A DNA stretch of 43,337 nucleotides, from assembly GCA_018666555.1 (NCBI GenBank), contig JABIZD010000171.1, positions 1 through 43,337 of the forward strand, read 5' to 3'. Numbering within the stretch: the first letter of the stretch is position 1; each line of letters starts with the position of its first letter. The notes beneath the pieces were generated by a model. It was not told where the DNA came from and made no database searches. It saw nothing but the letters and a program-made list of their open reading frames with translations. The position numbers and the translations under genes were made by a program. The DNA is from Gammaproteobacteria bacterium. Lineage in GTDB: Bacteria > Pseudomonadota > Gammaproteobacteria > Pseudomonadales > Azotimanducaceae. Of the stretch, positions 1 to 8,148 are shown one piece after another.

Positions 1-398
1 AAGTCAATCAATTGCGACATGTTCGGTTTTTTGAAGGTCCGGGCTCTCTGCAAAACCACATGGCTAAACATCGCGAAATTATCGCCCCTAAATTCGCCCT
101 GGTAGAGCAGAAACTATCTCAATTGGCAGGCCTGAATGTCATTAGTTGGACGCAACCTAATGGAGGCTACTTTGTATCCGTCGACACCCATCCCGGATTG
201 GCCCGGGAGACAATCTCCCTGGCAGCCCAGGCAGGTGTGAAATTGACCCCTGCAGGGGCCACTTATCCGTTGCGAACAGACCCTGAAGACAAAAACATCC
301 GGATAGCGCCGACCTTTCCTGATATGATCGACCTCGAAAAGGCTCTGGATGTTCTGGTTTGCTGCTTGCAACTTGCCCTGGCCAGATCGCAACACTAA
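1..398 (+). CDS. MocR-type aspartate aminotransferase-like enzyme, C-terminal fragment
   Basis: This is the 3' end of a gene that enters from the left edge; the reading frame is already open at base 3, so the internal TTG at 12 is not a true start. The residues resemble the end of the PLP-dependent aminotransferases of Pfam Aminotran_MocR (subgroup Ic aspartate aminotransferases). Visible landmarks are RFFEGPGSL, the KHREIIAPKF helix, PNGGYFVS and the C-terminal TPAGATYP...IRIAPTFP segment, which in this fold carries the substrate-carboxylate-binding arginine (NIRIAPTF). The PLP lysine lies upstream of the window and cannot be checked. The family moves amino groups between aspartate-like donors and 2-oxo acids; the exact substrate cannot be told. 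A 54-base gap separates it from rhlB. Confidence 0.8.
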   Translation, partial: VNQLRHVRFFEGPGSLQNHMAKHREIIAPKFALVEQKLSQLAGLNVISWTQPNGGYFVSVDTHPGLARETISLAAQAGVKLTPAGATYPLRTDPEDKNIRIAPTFPDMIDLEKALDVLVCCLQLALARSQH

Positions 399-452
399 GG
401 CTCCCAAAGAGCTTGTACCCAGTATGTTCTCAGTAGGTTAAATAACTAAATT

Positions 453-1829
453 ATGAATCTAATTAAAAAATGGCTAACCCCATCGTCGCAAAAGAAAGCC
501 AAGACTTCTGCACCAGCAAGTCAGATGAGTCCCCGCGATCAAAAACCAAAAGCGAAAAAAAATAAACCGAAAGCACCTGTGCCGCAGTCAAAGCCAGTCG
601 CCCGGCAACCCTTGGGACAAGACTTCGCTGATCTGGATCTACCAGACCCTTTAAACCAAGCTATTATTTCACTCGAGTTTTCCCAGTGTACACCAGTGCA
701 AAAAGAGGTGCTGCCACATAGCCTGGATGGAGAGGATGTCATTGCGCAGGCTCAAACAGGAACGGGTAAAACTGCCGCATTCCTGATCTCGATAATCACC
801 TATCATCTCGAAAACCCAGAGTACAACCATCGCAAGGCTGGCACTCCATTTGCCCTGATAATAGCTCCCACCCGCGAGTTGGTCATGCAAATCACACAGG
901 ATGCCGTATTACTGACGCAGTATACCGATATCAAGGTGATGTCAGTGGTCGGTGGAATTGATTACGAAAAGCAGAAAACTCAGCTGGCGGGTCCCGTAGA
1001 AATCATCGTTGCCACACCCGGGCGGCTTTTAGATTTCTGTCGTTCTAGCATCATCGACTTATCCAAGGTAGAAATGCTAGTCATTGATGAAGCCGACCGA
1101 ATGCTCAACATGGGCTTTATCCCGGATGTTAAAGCTATCGTACAGCGCACTCCAAAAAAGGACAAAAGGCAGACCCAGCTTTACAGCGCAACCCTTAGCG
1201 AAGATATCAAAAGACTGGCCAGCCAATGGACCATGAAACCAGTCAATGTCACCATAGAACCAGAAAAGCTAGCTGTCGACTCCGTCGAACAGATAATTTA
1301 CTTCACTACCCAAGAGGAAAAACTTAATGTCCTGGGTAATCTGATATCAGAAAATCCGGATAGTAAACTGATTGTTTTCGTTAATCGTAGAGATGACACT
1401 CGTCGGCTTGAAGATCGCCTGTACCGGCGTGGATACAGCACAGGGTTGCTAACCGGGGAAGTGCCTCAACGCAAGCGCATCAAAACCTTAAGTGATTTCA
1501 AAGAAGGTAAAATACAGGTTCTTGTAGCAACTGACGTCGCTGGACGTGGCATCCATGTAGATAATATCAGTCATGTCGTGAATTTTAATCTACCAGAAGA
1601 TCCGGAAGATTATGTCCATAGAATTGGTCGAACCGGAAGAGCAGGAGCAACTGGAATATCGATAAGTCTGGTGTGTGAAAGCGATGCATTTATGATGCCA
1701 AGCATTGAGGAACTGCTGGGAGAGTCTCTGTCTTTCCAATATCCGCCAGATCAGTTACTGGCACCACTGAAAGCACCCCATAGAAAATCCCGCTCGCCGC
1801 AAAAAGTAAATAAACGCCATGACCGCTAG
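453..1829 (+). CDS. rhlB: ATP-dependent DEAD-box RNA helicase RhlB
   Basis: 458-aa DEAD-box helicase. After a lysine/proline-rich, probably disordered RNA-binding extension (about residues 1-52) come the Q-motif region, motif I AQTGTGKT (100-107), PTRELVMQI, VATPGRLLD, DEAD (212-215), SAT, and a second RecA domain ending in YVHRIGRTGRAG. The VAGRGIHVDNISHVVNF...LPEDPEDYVHR stretch is typical of the RhlB branch. In Escherichia coli RhlB unwinds mRNA for RNase E in the degradosome; the Pseudomonas-type proteins carry a similar basic N-terminal tail. It lies upstream of the cupin gene and overlaps it by 11 bases, so the two are probably cotranscribed. No strong Shine-Dalgarno precedes the ATG. 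Assignment to RhlB rather than RhlE or SrmB rests on the C-terminal motifs and overall feel. Confidence 0.85.
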   Translation: MNLIKKWLTPSSQKKAKTSAPASQMSPRDQKPKAKKNKPKAPVPQSKPVARQPLGQDFADLDLPDPLNQAIISLEFSQCTPVQKEVLPHSLDGEDVIAQAQTGTGKTAAFLISIITYHLENPEYNHRKAGTPFALIIAPTRELVMQITQDAVLLTQYTDIKVMSVVGGIDYEKQKTQLAGPVEIIVATPGRLLDFCRSSIIDLSKVEMLVIDEADRMLNMGFIPDVKAIVQRTPKKDKRQTQLYSATLSEDIKRLASQWTMKPVNVTIEPEKLAVDSVEQIIYFTTQEEKLNVLGNLISENPDSKLIVFVNRRDDTRRLEDRLYRRGYSTGLLTGEVPQRKRIKTLSDFKEGKIQVLVATDVAGRGIHVDNISHVVNFNLPEDPEDYVHRIGRTGRAGATGISISLVCESDAFMMPSIEELLGESLSFQYPPDQLLAPLKAPHRKSRSPQKVNKRHDR

Positions 1830-2301
1830 CAAACCTCTTTTAACCGCAAAAGAGATAGAACAGTTAGCTGAAAAAGAACATATCCATCAACACAATGATA
1901 ATGCCATACGAATGACCCGATCACTCAGTGATGCCACCGGCATCAACAGCTTTGGCGTTCATATGGTTCGAGTTAACCAAGGTAGGGAGTCCACCGAATT
2001 TCACCGCCATCAGCAGGATGAAGAATTCATCTATATTCTGTCCGGTAAAGGAGTTGCCACAATCGGGGGTGCGCAATTCCATATATCCAAGGGCGATTTT
2101 ATGGGTTTCAGCAAAAATTCCCAGGCCCATTCGATGTTTAACCCCAACAGCGAAGACCTCGTCTATCTAATGGGAGGCAGTCGCAGCGACATCGATATCT
2201 GCGATTATCCCAGGTTGCAACGGCGACAGTTCAGAGTAAATGGCAGCAGAGAATTCACACATTGGGACAACCTTAAGCCGGTTCAGCCTGACATCAGCTA
2301 A
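1819..2301 (+). CDS. single-domain cupin protein
   Basis: 160-aa cupin. Motif 1 is seen as EFHRHQQDEEFIYILSGKG (two histidines and a glutamate, HxHx4E) and motif 2 as GDFMGFSKNSQAHSMFN (the third histidine), so a divalent metal could be bound in a beta-barrel. No fused domain or signal peptide is present. Family members range from dioxygenases and isomerases to sugar or oxalate binders, so the reaction cannot be named. It begins inside the 3' end of rhlB (11-base overlap) and is followed 25 bases later by the DUF2237 gene, suggesting translational coupling in one operon that continues to the halohydrin-dehalogenase-like gene. Confidence 0.8.
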   Translation: MTASKPLLTAKEIEQLAEKEHIHQHNDNAIRMTRSLSDATGINSFGVHMVRVNQGRESTEFHRHQQDEEFIYILSGKGVATIGGAQFHISKGDFMGFSKNSQAHSMFNPNSEDLVYLMGGSRSDIDICDYPRLQRRQFRVNGSREFTHWDNLKPVQPDIS

Positions 2302-2326
2302 ACTTTGCCTAACCTGGATTATAACT

Positions 2327-2716
2327 ATGTCAAAGCAAATAACTCTCGACGACTCCGTTAATGTATTTGGTGATGAACTGCTCCCCTGCAGCCTGGATCC
2401 GCTAACCGGTTTCTTCAGAGATGGCTGCTGCAACACCTGTGAGCAAGATGTTGGTTCTCATACTATTTGCGTTGAAGTAAATGACCAGTTTTTGGCATTC
2501 TCCAAATCCGTTGGCAATGACTTATCTACACCCCAACCCGGTGGGACTTTCCAGGGTCTAAAGTCAGGTGATCGCTGGTGTTTGTGCGCAGCCCGCTGGC
2601 TTCAGGCCTACCAGGACGGAGCAGCGCCACGTATTTTTCTGAACAGCACTCACATTAATGCCCTTGAAATCGTCCCACTTGAACTGCTGCAGGAATTTGC
2701 AGTCACCGTGAATTGA
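2327..2716 (+). CDS. DUF2237 family protein
   Basis: 129-aa protein matching the conserved DUF2237 family. Diagnostic stretches are NVFGDELLPCSLDPLTGFFRDGCC, SHTICVEVNDQFLAFSKSVGNDLSTP and GDRWCLCAARW. Five or more conserved cysteines (CS, GCCNTC, TIC, WCLC) suggest metal or redox chemistry, but the function of the family is unknown to me. The frame is open further upstream; I chose the ATG at 2327 because conserved sequence begins soon after it and it lies beyond the cupin stop. The next gene starts one base after its stop, so it should be cotranslated with the SDR. It is soluble, with no signal peptide. Confidence 0.85.
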   Translation: MSKQITLDDSVNVFGDELLPCSLDPLTGFFRDGCCNTCEQDVGSHTICVEVNDQFLAFSKSVGNDLSTPQPGGTFQGLKSGDRWCLCAARWLQAYQDGAAPRIFLNSTHINALEIVPLELLQEFAVTVN

Positions 2717-2717
2717 A

Positions 2718-3398
2718 ATGAGTAGACTGGATAAAAAGAAGATTCTCATCACCCAAAGTCAGGACTATATGGGGCCGGCAATCACTGACCTGTTCCAAGC
2801 AGAAGGCGCACACCTGATTTGCAAGCAAGGACCAGTTCCGGGGCAAGGCAGTCTTGAAGACTATGCTGCTGATTGTAGTGATATCGATATTCTCATCGCT
2901 AATCTCGCCCATGATCCATGCAACTCACCTGTAAGCAACATACTTGATGCAGACTGGCAGGCTCTTTTTGACTCTATGGTACATCCCCTCATGGTGCTGA
3001 TAAGGCACTTTGCACCAATCATGGCAGCTAGAGGTCACGGCAAGATCATCGCCATTACCAGTGCGGCGCCATTACGCGGCATTCCAGGATCGACGGCCTA
3101 CTGTGCAGCCAGAGGTGCACAAAATGCTTTTATTCGCGCCTGTGGCCTTGAATACGCACCCGAGAATGTACAGATCAATGCAATCGCACAGAACTATGTC
3201 AGCAATCCCGTCTATTACCCTGAAGAATTGGTGAACAGCGAACGCTTTCAAACCCACCTAAAAAGAAATGTACCCATTGGCAGAGTCGCAAAGCCCGAAG
3301 AGCAGGCAGAATTAGCGCTATTCCTGGCCTCAGACCACAGCGACTTTTTTGTCGGGCAAATTTTCCCGTTCGCGGGTGGCTGGGTCACAGGGCTATGA
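2718..3398 (+). CDS. halohydrin dehalogenase-like SDR protein
   Basis: 226-aa Rossmann-fold protein of the SDR superfamily that lacks the features of a true dehydrogenase. The nucleotide-binding glycine motif is replaced by T12-x4-Y17-x-G19, and the active site is S115-x12-Y128-x3-R132 instead of S-Y-K. These two patterns are the signatures of halohydrin dehalogenases, which convert vicinal haloalcohols to epoxides plus halide without cofactor, and reverse this with azide, cyanide or nitrite. The segment after the active site, QNYVSNPVYYPEE (N159, Y160, Y166, Y167), aligns with the halide-pocket loop of HheC (PNY...FYPTE). The C-terminal part (RVAKPEEQAELALFLASD...VGQIFPFAGGW) also follows HheA/HheC closely. 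Catalysis and substrate are inferred, not shown. The gene is tightly coupled to DUF2237. Alternative: a catalytically inert or non-redox SDR with another role. Confidence 0.8.
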   Translation: MSRLDKKKILITQSQDYMGPAITDLFQAEGAHLICKQGPVPGQGSLEDYAADCSDIDILIANLAHDPCNSPVSNILDADWQALFDSMVHPLMVLIRHFAPIMAARGHGKIIAITSAAPLRGIPGSTAYCAARGAQNAFIRACGLEYAPENVQINAIAQNYVSNPVYYPEELVNSERFQTHLKRNVPIGRVAKPEEQAELALFLASDHSDFFVGQIFPFAGGWVTGL

Positions 3399-3417
3399 CG
3401 ATTAAAAACCGATACAG

Positions 3418-3972
3418 ATGATTTCCCGGGAAATCAGGGTCTGGCACCTGGAATTATTTGAAAGCCACAAAATACAGGAGATGGATGACCGGCCATATAG
3501 TCTTGCCAGGCAAACTGAATTAACCCCGGAATTCAATCGCTATCTCTATACCGCGGTGGGAAGCCAATGGTATTGGATTGATCGCCTTAACTGGTCTCAC
3601 AGCGACTGGAAAAACTACTTGCAAGCACCTGAAGTCGAAGTCTGGGTTGCTTATCAGCAGGCAGACCCTATCGGCTACTTTGAACTTGCTCTGCAACCCT
3701 CCAAATCCGTAGAGATCTCCTACTTCGGTTTATTACCGTATTTTATTGGCCGAGGTTTAGGGGGTAAATTCTTAGATGACGCCATCCACAGAGCGTTTAT
3801 TCTTGGTGGCAATCGCGTTTGGCTACATACCTGTACCCTGGATCATCCCAGAGCGCTGCAGAATTATCAGTTAAAAGGTTTTAAGGTTTTCAAAGAAGAG
3901 CAGTTCACCACTCAACTACCCGCTGATAATCTTCAACCCTGGCCAGGTGCAAACGCTCCGCAAACCTCTTAA
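3418..3972 (+). CDS. GNAT family N-acetyltransferase
   Basis: 184-aa acetyltransferase-fold protein. The acetyl-CoA pyrophosphate-binding motif A is visible as ISYFGLLPYFIGRGLGGKFL (R/Q-x-x-G-x-G/A form in GRGLGG). Motif B follows with WLHTCTLDHPRALQNYQLKGFKVF, the usual helix-turn-strand closing the CoA site. The acceptor is unknown; similar stand-alone GNATs acetylate small amines, amino acids or protein N-termini. It lies 19 bases after the SDR on the same strand and probably ends this operon; the 154 bases that follow contain no gene and no obvious terminator hairpin. Confidence 0.8.
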   Translation: MISREIRVWHLELFESHKIQEMDDRPYSLARQTELTPEFNRYLYTAVGSQWYWIDRLNWSHSDWKNYLQAPEVEVWVAYQQADPIGYFELALQPSKSVEISYFGLLPYFIGRGLGGKFLDDAIHRAFILGGNRVWLHTCTLDHPRALQNYQLKGFKVFKEEQFTTQLPADNLQPWPGANAPQTS

Positions 3973-4126
3973 GGGCCTGGGCATCACCTTTGGATACTAG
4001 TGAACCTATGCTTAAGTCTGCTGCGAGGCCGTCAGAATTCACTTGATAAGAGATAGTATTGAAGCAGATAAAATGGTCCTGAGATTAAGCCCGGATCAAT
4101 AAGCACCCTTAGCTGACCTCTAGAAA

Positions 4127-5476
4127 TCAGTAGGCTTGAGCCGGTAACCAGAGCACCAGATCTGACCAGACATAGATGACTACCAAACCAATCAATTGCA
4201 AAACAATAAAAGGCACCACACCCCGATAGATGGTAGCAACAGATATCTCAGGAGGTGCCACACCTTTTAAGTAAAAAATGGCGAAACCAACAGGCGGGGT
4301 TAGAAAGGCAGTCTGCAAACAGACTGCAAATAACACCGTAAACCAGATCAGGTTAAAACCCAGGTCAGCCACTACTGGACTAACCAAGGGCAGGACAATC
4401 AGCGTTATCTCAATCCAATCAAGGAAGAATCCGAGTAAAAAGGTCACCAGTAGAATAACAATAATAATACCATGAGCTTCGAAAGGCAGACCTAGCAAAG
4501 CATCGGCTATCAATTCGTCGCCACCCAGTCCCCTGAGGACCAGCGAAAACGCCGTTGCACCGATAAAAATTGCAAAAATAAAGCCGGTGGTTTTAGTCGT
4601 TTCAATGACCACTTCACGCAGCACAGTGGTATTCAGCTGACCCTGTAGCCAGGCCAGCAACATCGCACCAAAAGCACCGACACCCGCGGCTTCAGTAGGC
4701 GTCGCCACACCAAAAAAAATTGATCCGAGAACCGCTAGAATCAACAGCACAGGGGGAACAATTGAAACCAGCACCTTGATTATTAACCCCGCTGAAAGAC
4801 TCTCTAACTTATCCGCAGGGGGTGCGAGTTCTGGTCTCATATAGGCCAGCCCGACAATATAAATGACAAACATGGCTCCCAGTAACAAACCCGGGAAAAG
4901 GGCTCCCAGGAACAGATCACCCACGGGTAAAGCAAGCCGGTCAGCCATTAATACCAACATAATGCTAGGAGGGATCAAGATGCCCAGGGTACCCACCGCA
5001 CACACCGTACCCGCAGCTAGTTCAGGCTGGTAACGCTGGGCAAGCATAGGCGGGATACCGAGTAAGCCTAACAAAACAACCGATGCACCGATGATACCGG
5101 TGGAGGCGGCAAGTAGTACGCCAATTAAGGCTACAGACAAGGCCAAGCCTCCTGGGATCGAGTTAAAAACGCTCGATAAATTATCCAGCAGCCGTTTTGC
5201 CAAACCAGACCTGTCCAACATGATCCCCATGAAGATGAACATTGGCAGCGCAACCAACACCCAATTATTCATGACATCCCATATTCGATCTGCTACCAGG
5301 GTGGAATAATCCCAGTTAATAGCAACATCGAGTTTAAAATCAATCTGAGCCACAATACCGATAGCAGTAAACAATACTGCTAACCCTCCCAGGACCCAGG
5401 CAACCGGGAATCCTGAAAATATCAGCACGATAAAGGATAAAAACATCATCAAGCTTAACCAATCCCCAGCCGACAT
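4127..5476 (-). CDS. dctM: TRAP transporter large permease (DctM-type)
   Basis: 449-aa integral membrane protein, almost entirely hydrophobic with about a dozen helices. The DctM signature is visible in GLLGIPPMLAQRYQPELAAGTVCAVGTLGILIPPSI and the related half-repeat late in the protein (LTPPVGFAIFYLKG). It is the large subunit of a tripartite ATP-independent periplasmic transporter that couples solute uptake to a sodium gradient in the inner membrane. The ATG overlaps the stop codon of the small-permease gene by one base, so the subunits are translationally coupled. The substrate is set by the binding protein at 6025-7134. Confidence 0.92.
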   Translation of the reverse strand: MSAGDWLSLMMFLSFIVLIFSGFPVAWVLGGLAVLFTAIGIVAQIDFKLDVAINWDYSTLVADRIWDVMNNWVLVALPMFIFMGIMLDRSGLAKRLLDNLSSVFNSIPGGLALSVALIGVLLAASTGIIGASVVLLGLLGIPPMLAQRYQPELAAGTVCAVGTLGILIPPSIMLVLMADRLALPVGDLFLGALFPGLLLGAMFVIYIVGLAYMRPELAPPADKLESLSAGLIIKVLVSIVPPVLLILAVLGSIFFGVATPTEAAGVGAFGAMLLAWLQGQLNTTVLREVVIETTKTTGFIFAIFIGATAFSLVLRGLGGDELIADALLGLPFEAHGIIIVILLVTFLLGFFLDWIEITLIVLPLVSPVVADLGFNLIWFTVLFAVCLQTAFLTPPVGFAIFYLKGVAPPEISVATIYRGVVPFIVLQLIGLVVIYVWSDLVLWLPAQAY

Positions 5477-6024
5477 CAGGATTGCACCTTTTCAGGCCAG
5501 TTAAACAGGAAGCTGGAGACTCTAGCTAATCGGGCTAAAGCGGCGAGCACAAGCAATACAAAACTAACCGGCAGCAACCCCTTGATTAACCAGCGAAAGG
5601 GTAACCCGCCGGGCGCTTCTGATATTTCAGCCGTGCTGAACGAATACTGTACCAGAGGCACTGAAGCATAGATTACCAGCACCAGAAAGGGCAGCAACAA
5701 TACCATGATACCGTAAAGTTCAACCCACGCTTGCGTCACCGCAGACCATCTCTGGCGCAACACATCTACCCTGACATGAGCATCGAGGACAAAGGCGTAA
5801 GTCAGCCCAATCAGAAACCCGCCGGAATAAAGGTGCCATTGCAATTCTTCGAGTTCGATAAAGCCTTGGGCGAACCAATATCTAGCGATAACATTTATCA
5901 TAATGACCAACAACAATAACAACCAAATAACGCCTGTCCATACCCCTAAACTGACAAGAGCCGCCTCGACGAACCTTGAAAATCGCGTTTCAGGATACGA
6001 TGGCTTTGATTGAGCCTGCATCAT
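5476..6024 (-). CDS. dctQ: TRAP transporter small permease (DctQ-type)
   Basis: 182-aa membrane protein with four predicted helices, the normal size and topology for a DctQ subunit. The region after the first helix shows the family pattern of aromatic/charged residues (ARYWFAQGFIELEELQWHLYSGGFLIG). It forms the membrane complex with the large permease and stabilises it. It starts directly after the stop of the binding-protein gene and shares one base with the large permease, giving the order P-Q-M in one transcription unit. Two consecutive ATG codons are possible starts. Confidence 0.9.
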   Translation of the reverse strand: MMQAQSKPSYPETRFSRFVEAALVSLGVWTGVIWLLLLLVIMINVIARYWFAQGFIELEELQWHLYSGGFLIGLTYAFVLDAHVRVDVLRQRWSAVTQAWVELYGIMVLLLPFLVLVIYASVPLVQYSFSTAEISEAPGGLPFRWLIKGLLPVSFVLLVLAALARLARVSSFLFNWPEKVQS

Positions 6025-7134
6025 CTACTCAAAATCCCGGGGCAAATAGGCGAGTTCCTTCCAGTTTCGATAGTCTGCCATAAAGGCTTTCTGTGAAGCC
6101 CATATTTCAGCAAAATCAGCATCCTTTTCTGCCTCTTCCTGCAATACCGCTGTCGAGATTGTCTGTAGTTCTCTCAGCAGTTCCAGGTCAAATTTTATCG
6201 GCGTTACCCCCTTATCAGCGAAACCAGTGATGACTCGACCCTGCAACGATTCTCCACGAGCTAAATTCCTGATTACCCCACTGGTACAGGCCATTTCAAG
6301 CAAGGTCTGGTCAGAAGCAGACAGGGCATTCCATCTGTCCAGGTTGACGACGAAATGTGACGCTGTAAATGTCTGGTGCCAACCAGGAAAGTAATTATAT
6401 TTTGCCACCTTATCAAAGCCCAGTAATTGATCGACATTGGGAAGTGAAAACTCAGTAGCATCTATGGCGCCCTTCTCCAGAGCCTGAAAAATTTCACCCG
6501 ATGGAATAAGCGTTACTGAGGCCCCCAATTGCTGAAGAACCCGGCCTCCCAAACCGGCAAAACGAATCTTAAGGCCGTCAAACTGGCTTAAATCTGTAAT
6601 TGGAAATCTAAACCAGCCGGCTGTTTCAGGGCCTATAATTCCACACAATATGGGATGAATATTATGGGATCGATAGAGGTTTTCGGCTAATTGTTGACCT
6701 CCTGCCTCATAGTACCAGGCAGTATACTCCCAGGGTTCCATACCAAATGGCACTGCGGCAATAAGCGGCGTTGCCGGTATTCTGCCCTGATCATATCCAA
6801 GCCAGGTATAACCCGCTTCCAGTTTACCGTCTTTGACACTTTCGGTAATACTAAAGGCTGGCACCAGCGTTCCCGGTTCATATATTTCCAGTTGAATTCT
6901 ACCCGCCGTTGCAAGCCGTAAACGCTCTGATATCTGAAGTATATTGTCACCCAAGGCGGGTAAATTGGTGCCAAACGCGACTGGCGTTCGCCATTTTATA
7001 ACGCTCCTGGCTGTTTGAGTAACCTTGGCCGTTGCATCTGCCTCTGTGGAGCGCAAACTTAACGAACCTAACAGGCCTGCAGTGAATGCGACCAAAATAG
7101 CAATCAGGGCTGTTCGATTGTTCCAATGATTCAT
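6025..7134 (-). CDS. dctP: TRAP transporter substrate-binding protein (DctP/TakP-like)
   Basis: 369-aa periplasmic solute-binding protein with an N-terminal hydrophobic segment (about residues 8-28) that serves as signal peptide or anchor. The mature part shows DctP-family features: WRTPVAFG...LGDNILQISERLRLATAGRI near the start, the GLKIRFAGLGGRVLQQLGA hinge with the conserved substrate-binding arginine, IPSGEIFQALEKGAIDATEF, and FNYFPGWHQ-like YNYFPGWHQTFTASHFVVN. The last two resemble the TakP/oxo-acid branch (family DctP7), which binds 2-oxo acids such as pyruvate with sodium. The substrate is therefore likely a small carboxylate, but this is inference. It is the first gene of the TRAP operon and is transcribed away from the alpha/beta hydrolase gene. 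Confidence 0.88.
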   Translation of the reverse strand: MNHWNNRTALIAILVAFTAGLLGSLSLRSTEADATAKVTQTARSVIKWRTPVAFGTNLPALGDNILQISERLRLATAGRIQLEIYEPGTLVPAFSITESVKDGKLEAGYTWLGYDQGRIPATPLIAAVPFGMEPWEYTAWYYEAGGQQLAENLYRSHNIHPILCGIIGPETAGWFRFPITDLSQFDGLKIRFAGLGGRVLQQLGASVTLIPSGEIFQALEKGAIDATEFSLPNVDQLLGFDKVAKYNYFPGWHQTFTASHFVVNLDRWNALSASDQTLLEMACTSGVIRNLARGESLQGRVITGFADKGVTPIKFDLELLRELQTISTAVLQEEAEKDADFAEIWASQKAFMADYRNWKELAYLPRDFE

Positions 7135-7203
7135 AATGCGATCGACTCTGATAATCTTTGAATGACTGCCCTATACTAACGCGATTCAATATTGGTAGCA
7201 CCC

Positions 7204-8100
7204 ATGACACCGACGTGGTTTAAAGAAAGCCTGAATCACCAGCCCTCAGCACATTTTATTGATGTAAGCGGTGCAAAAATACACTACCTTAGCTGGTTTA
7301 ATCCGGGCAAACCCGGCCTGCTGTTTGTTCATGGCCATGCCGCGCACGCTCACTGGTGGGATTTCATCGCACCAGGCCTGGCAACTGACTACAGCATCGC
7401 AGCAATAGACTTAAGTGGTTCCGGCGACAGTGATCATCGCAAGCTCTACAGCACGGAAATTTTTGCTGAAGAAATAGCCGCCGTTATCGCCGCGGAGGGA
7501 TGGGATGACGTTAGCCTGGTCGCGCACAGTTTCGGCGGTGTCATGGCTCGAAGCACTACTTTTTTATATCCAGGGCTAATCCAAACCATGGTACTGGTTG
7601 ATAGCGTCGTGAATGGACGGGCCAGAAGCGCTAAAGCAGTAGAAAAACCGATCCGGTCACCCAGGAGGTCGAGAGCGACCCAGGAACGGATTTACAAGAC
7701 TATCAGCGAAGGACAGCGGCGTTTTCGTCTCAAGCCACCACAACCCTGCGAAAATGCTTATATTATTGACCACATTTCCAGGCATTCCCTGAAAGAAACA
7801 CAAAAGGGCTATACATTTAAACTGGACCGGAAATTATTTGCAAAATTAAAGGCAAGCCCTAACCTTCCGAACGGGTTAAAAATGGTACAGGCTTTCATGG
7901 GAACCAAGGGATTCGTCATCGGTGAGGACAGTCACTTCTTCACCGGTATCAACACCACTAACCTGGAAACGCTGCAGTCACTCAGGCCAGGCAAGTACTT
8001 ACAGGTGATTTCGGGTGCGCGCCATCATGTCTTCCTGGATAAGCCACAAAGCTTCATTCGCTCCCTCAAAACGCTGCTGAGTAGCAACCCGGCTGTTTGA
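7204..8100 (+). CDS. alpha/beta hydrolase
   Basis: 298-aa alpha/beta-hydrolase-fold protein. The oxyanion-hole motif is HGHAAH (43-48), the nucleophile elbow is AHSFGG with serine 109, and the catalytic histidine is in GARHHVFLDKP near residue 276. Serine, not aspartate, is the nucleophile, so this is an esterase/lipase/C-C hydrolase type and not a haloalkane dehalogenase or epoxide hydrolase, in spite of the nearby halohydrin-dehalogenase-like gene. A cap domain rich in basic residues fills residues about 135-220. I start at the ATG at 7204; a TTG four codons upstream is possible. It is divergent from the TRAP operon across about 70 bases. Confidence 0.85.
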   Translation: MTPTWFKESLNHQPSAHFIDVSGAKIHYLSWFNPGKPGLLFVHGHAAHAHWWDFIAPGLATDYSIAAIDLSGSGDSDHRKLYSTEIFAEEIAAVIAAEGWDDVSLVAHSFGGVMARSTTFLYPGLIQTMVLVDSVVNGRARSAKAVEKPIRSPRRSRATQERIYKTISEGQRRFRLKPPQPCENAYIIDHISRHSLKETQKGYTFKLDRKLFAKLKASPNLPNGLKMVQAFMGTKGFVIGEDSHFFTGINTTNLETLQSLRPGKYLQVISGARHHVFLDKPQSFIRSLKTLLSSNPAV

Positions 8101-8148
8101 CAATGGCCGAGCGACCAGACCCCCTAAATCCAACCTGCGGTATCTAAC

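Noticed and set aside
7204-8100. Possible epoxide hydrolase or haloalkane dehalogenase partner for the halohydrin-dehalogenase-like enzyme
   Set aside because: The nucleophile elbow has serine (AHSFGG), whereas those enzymes use aspartate.
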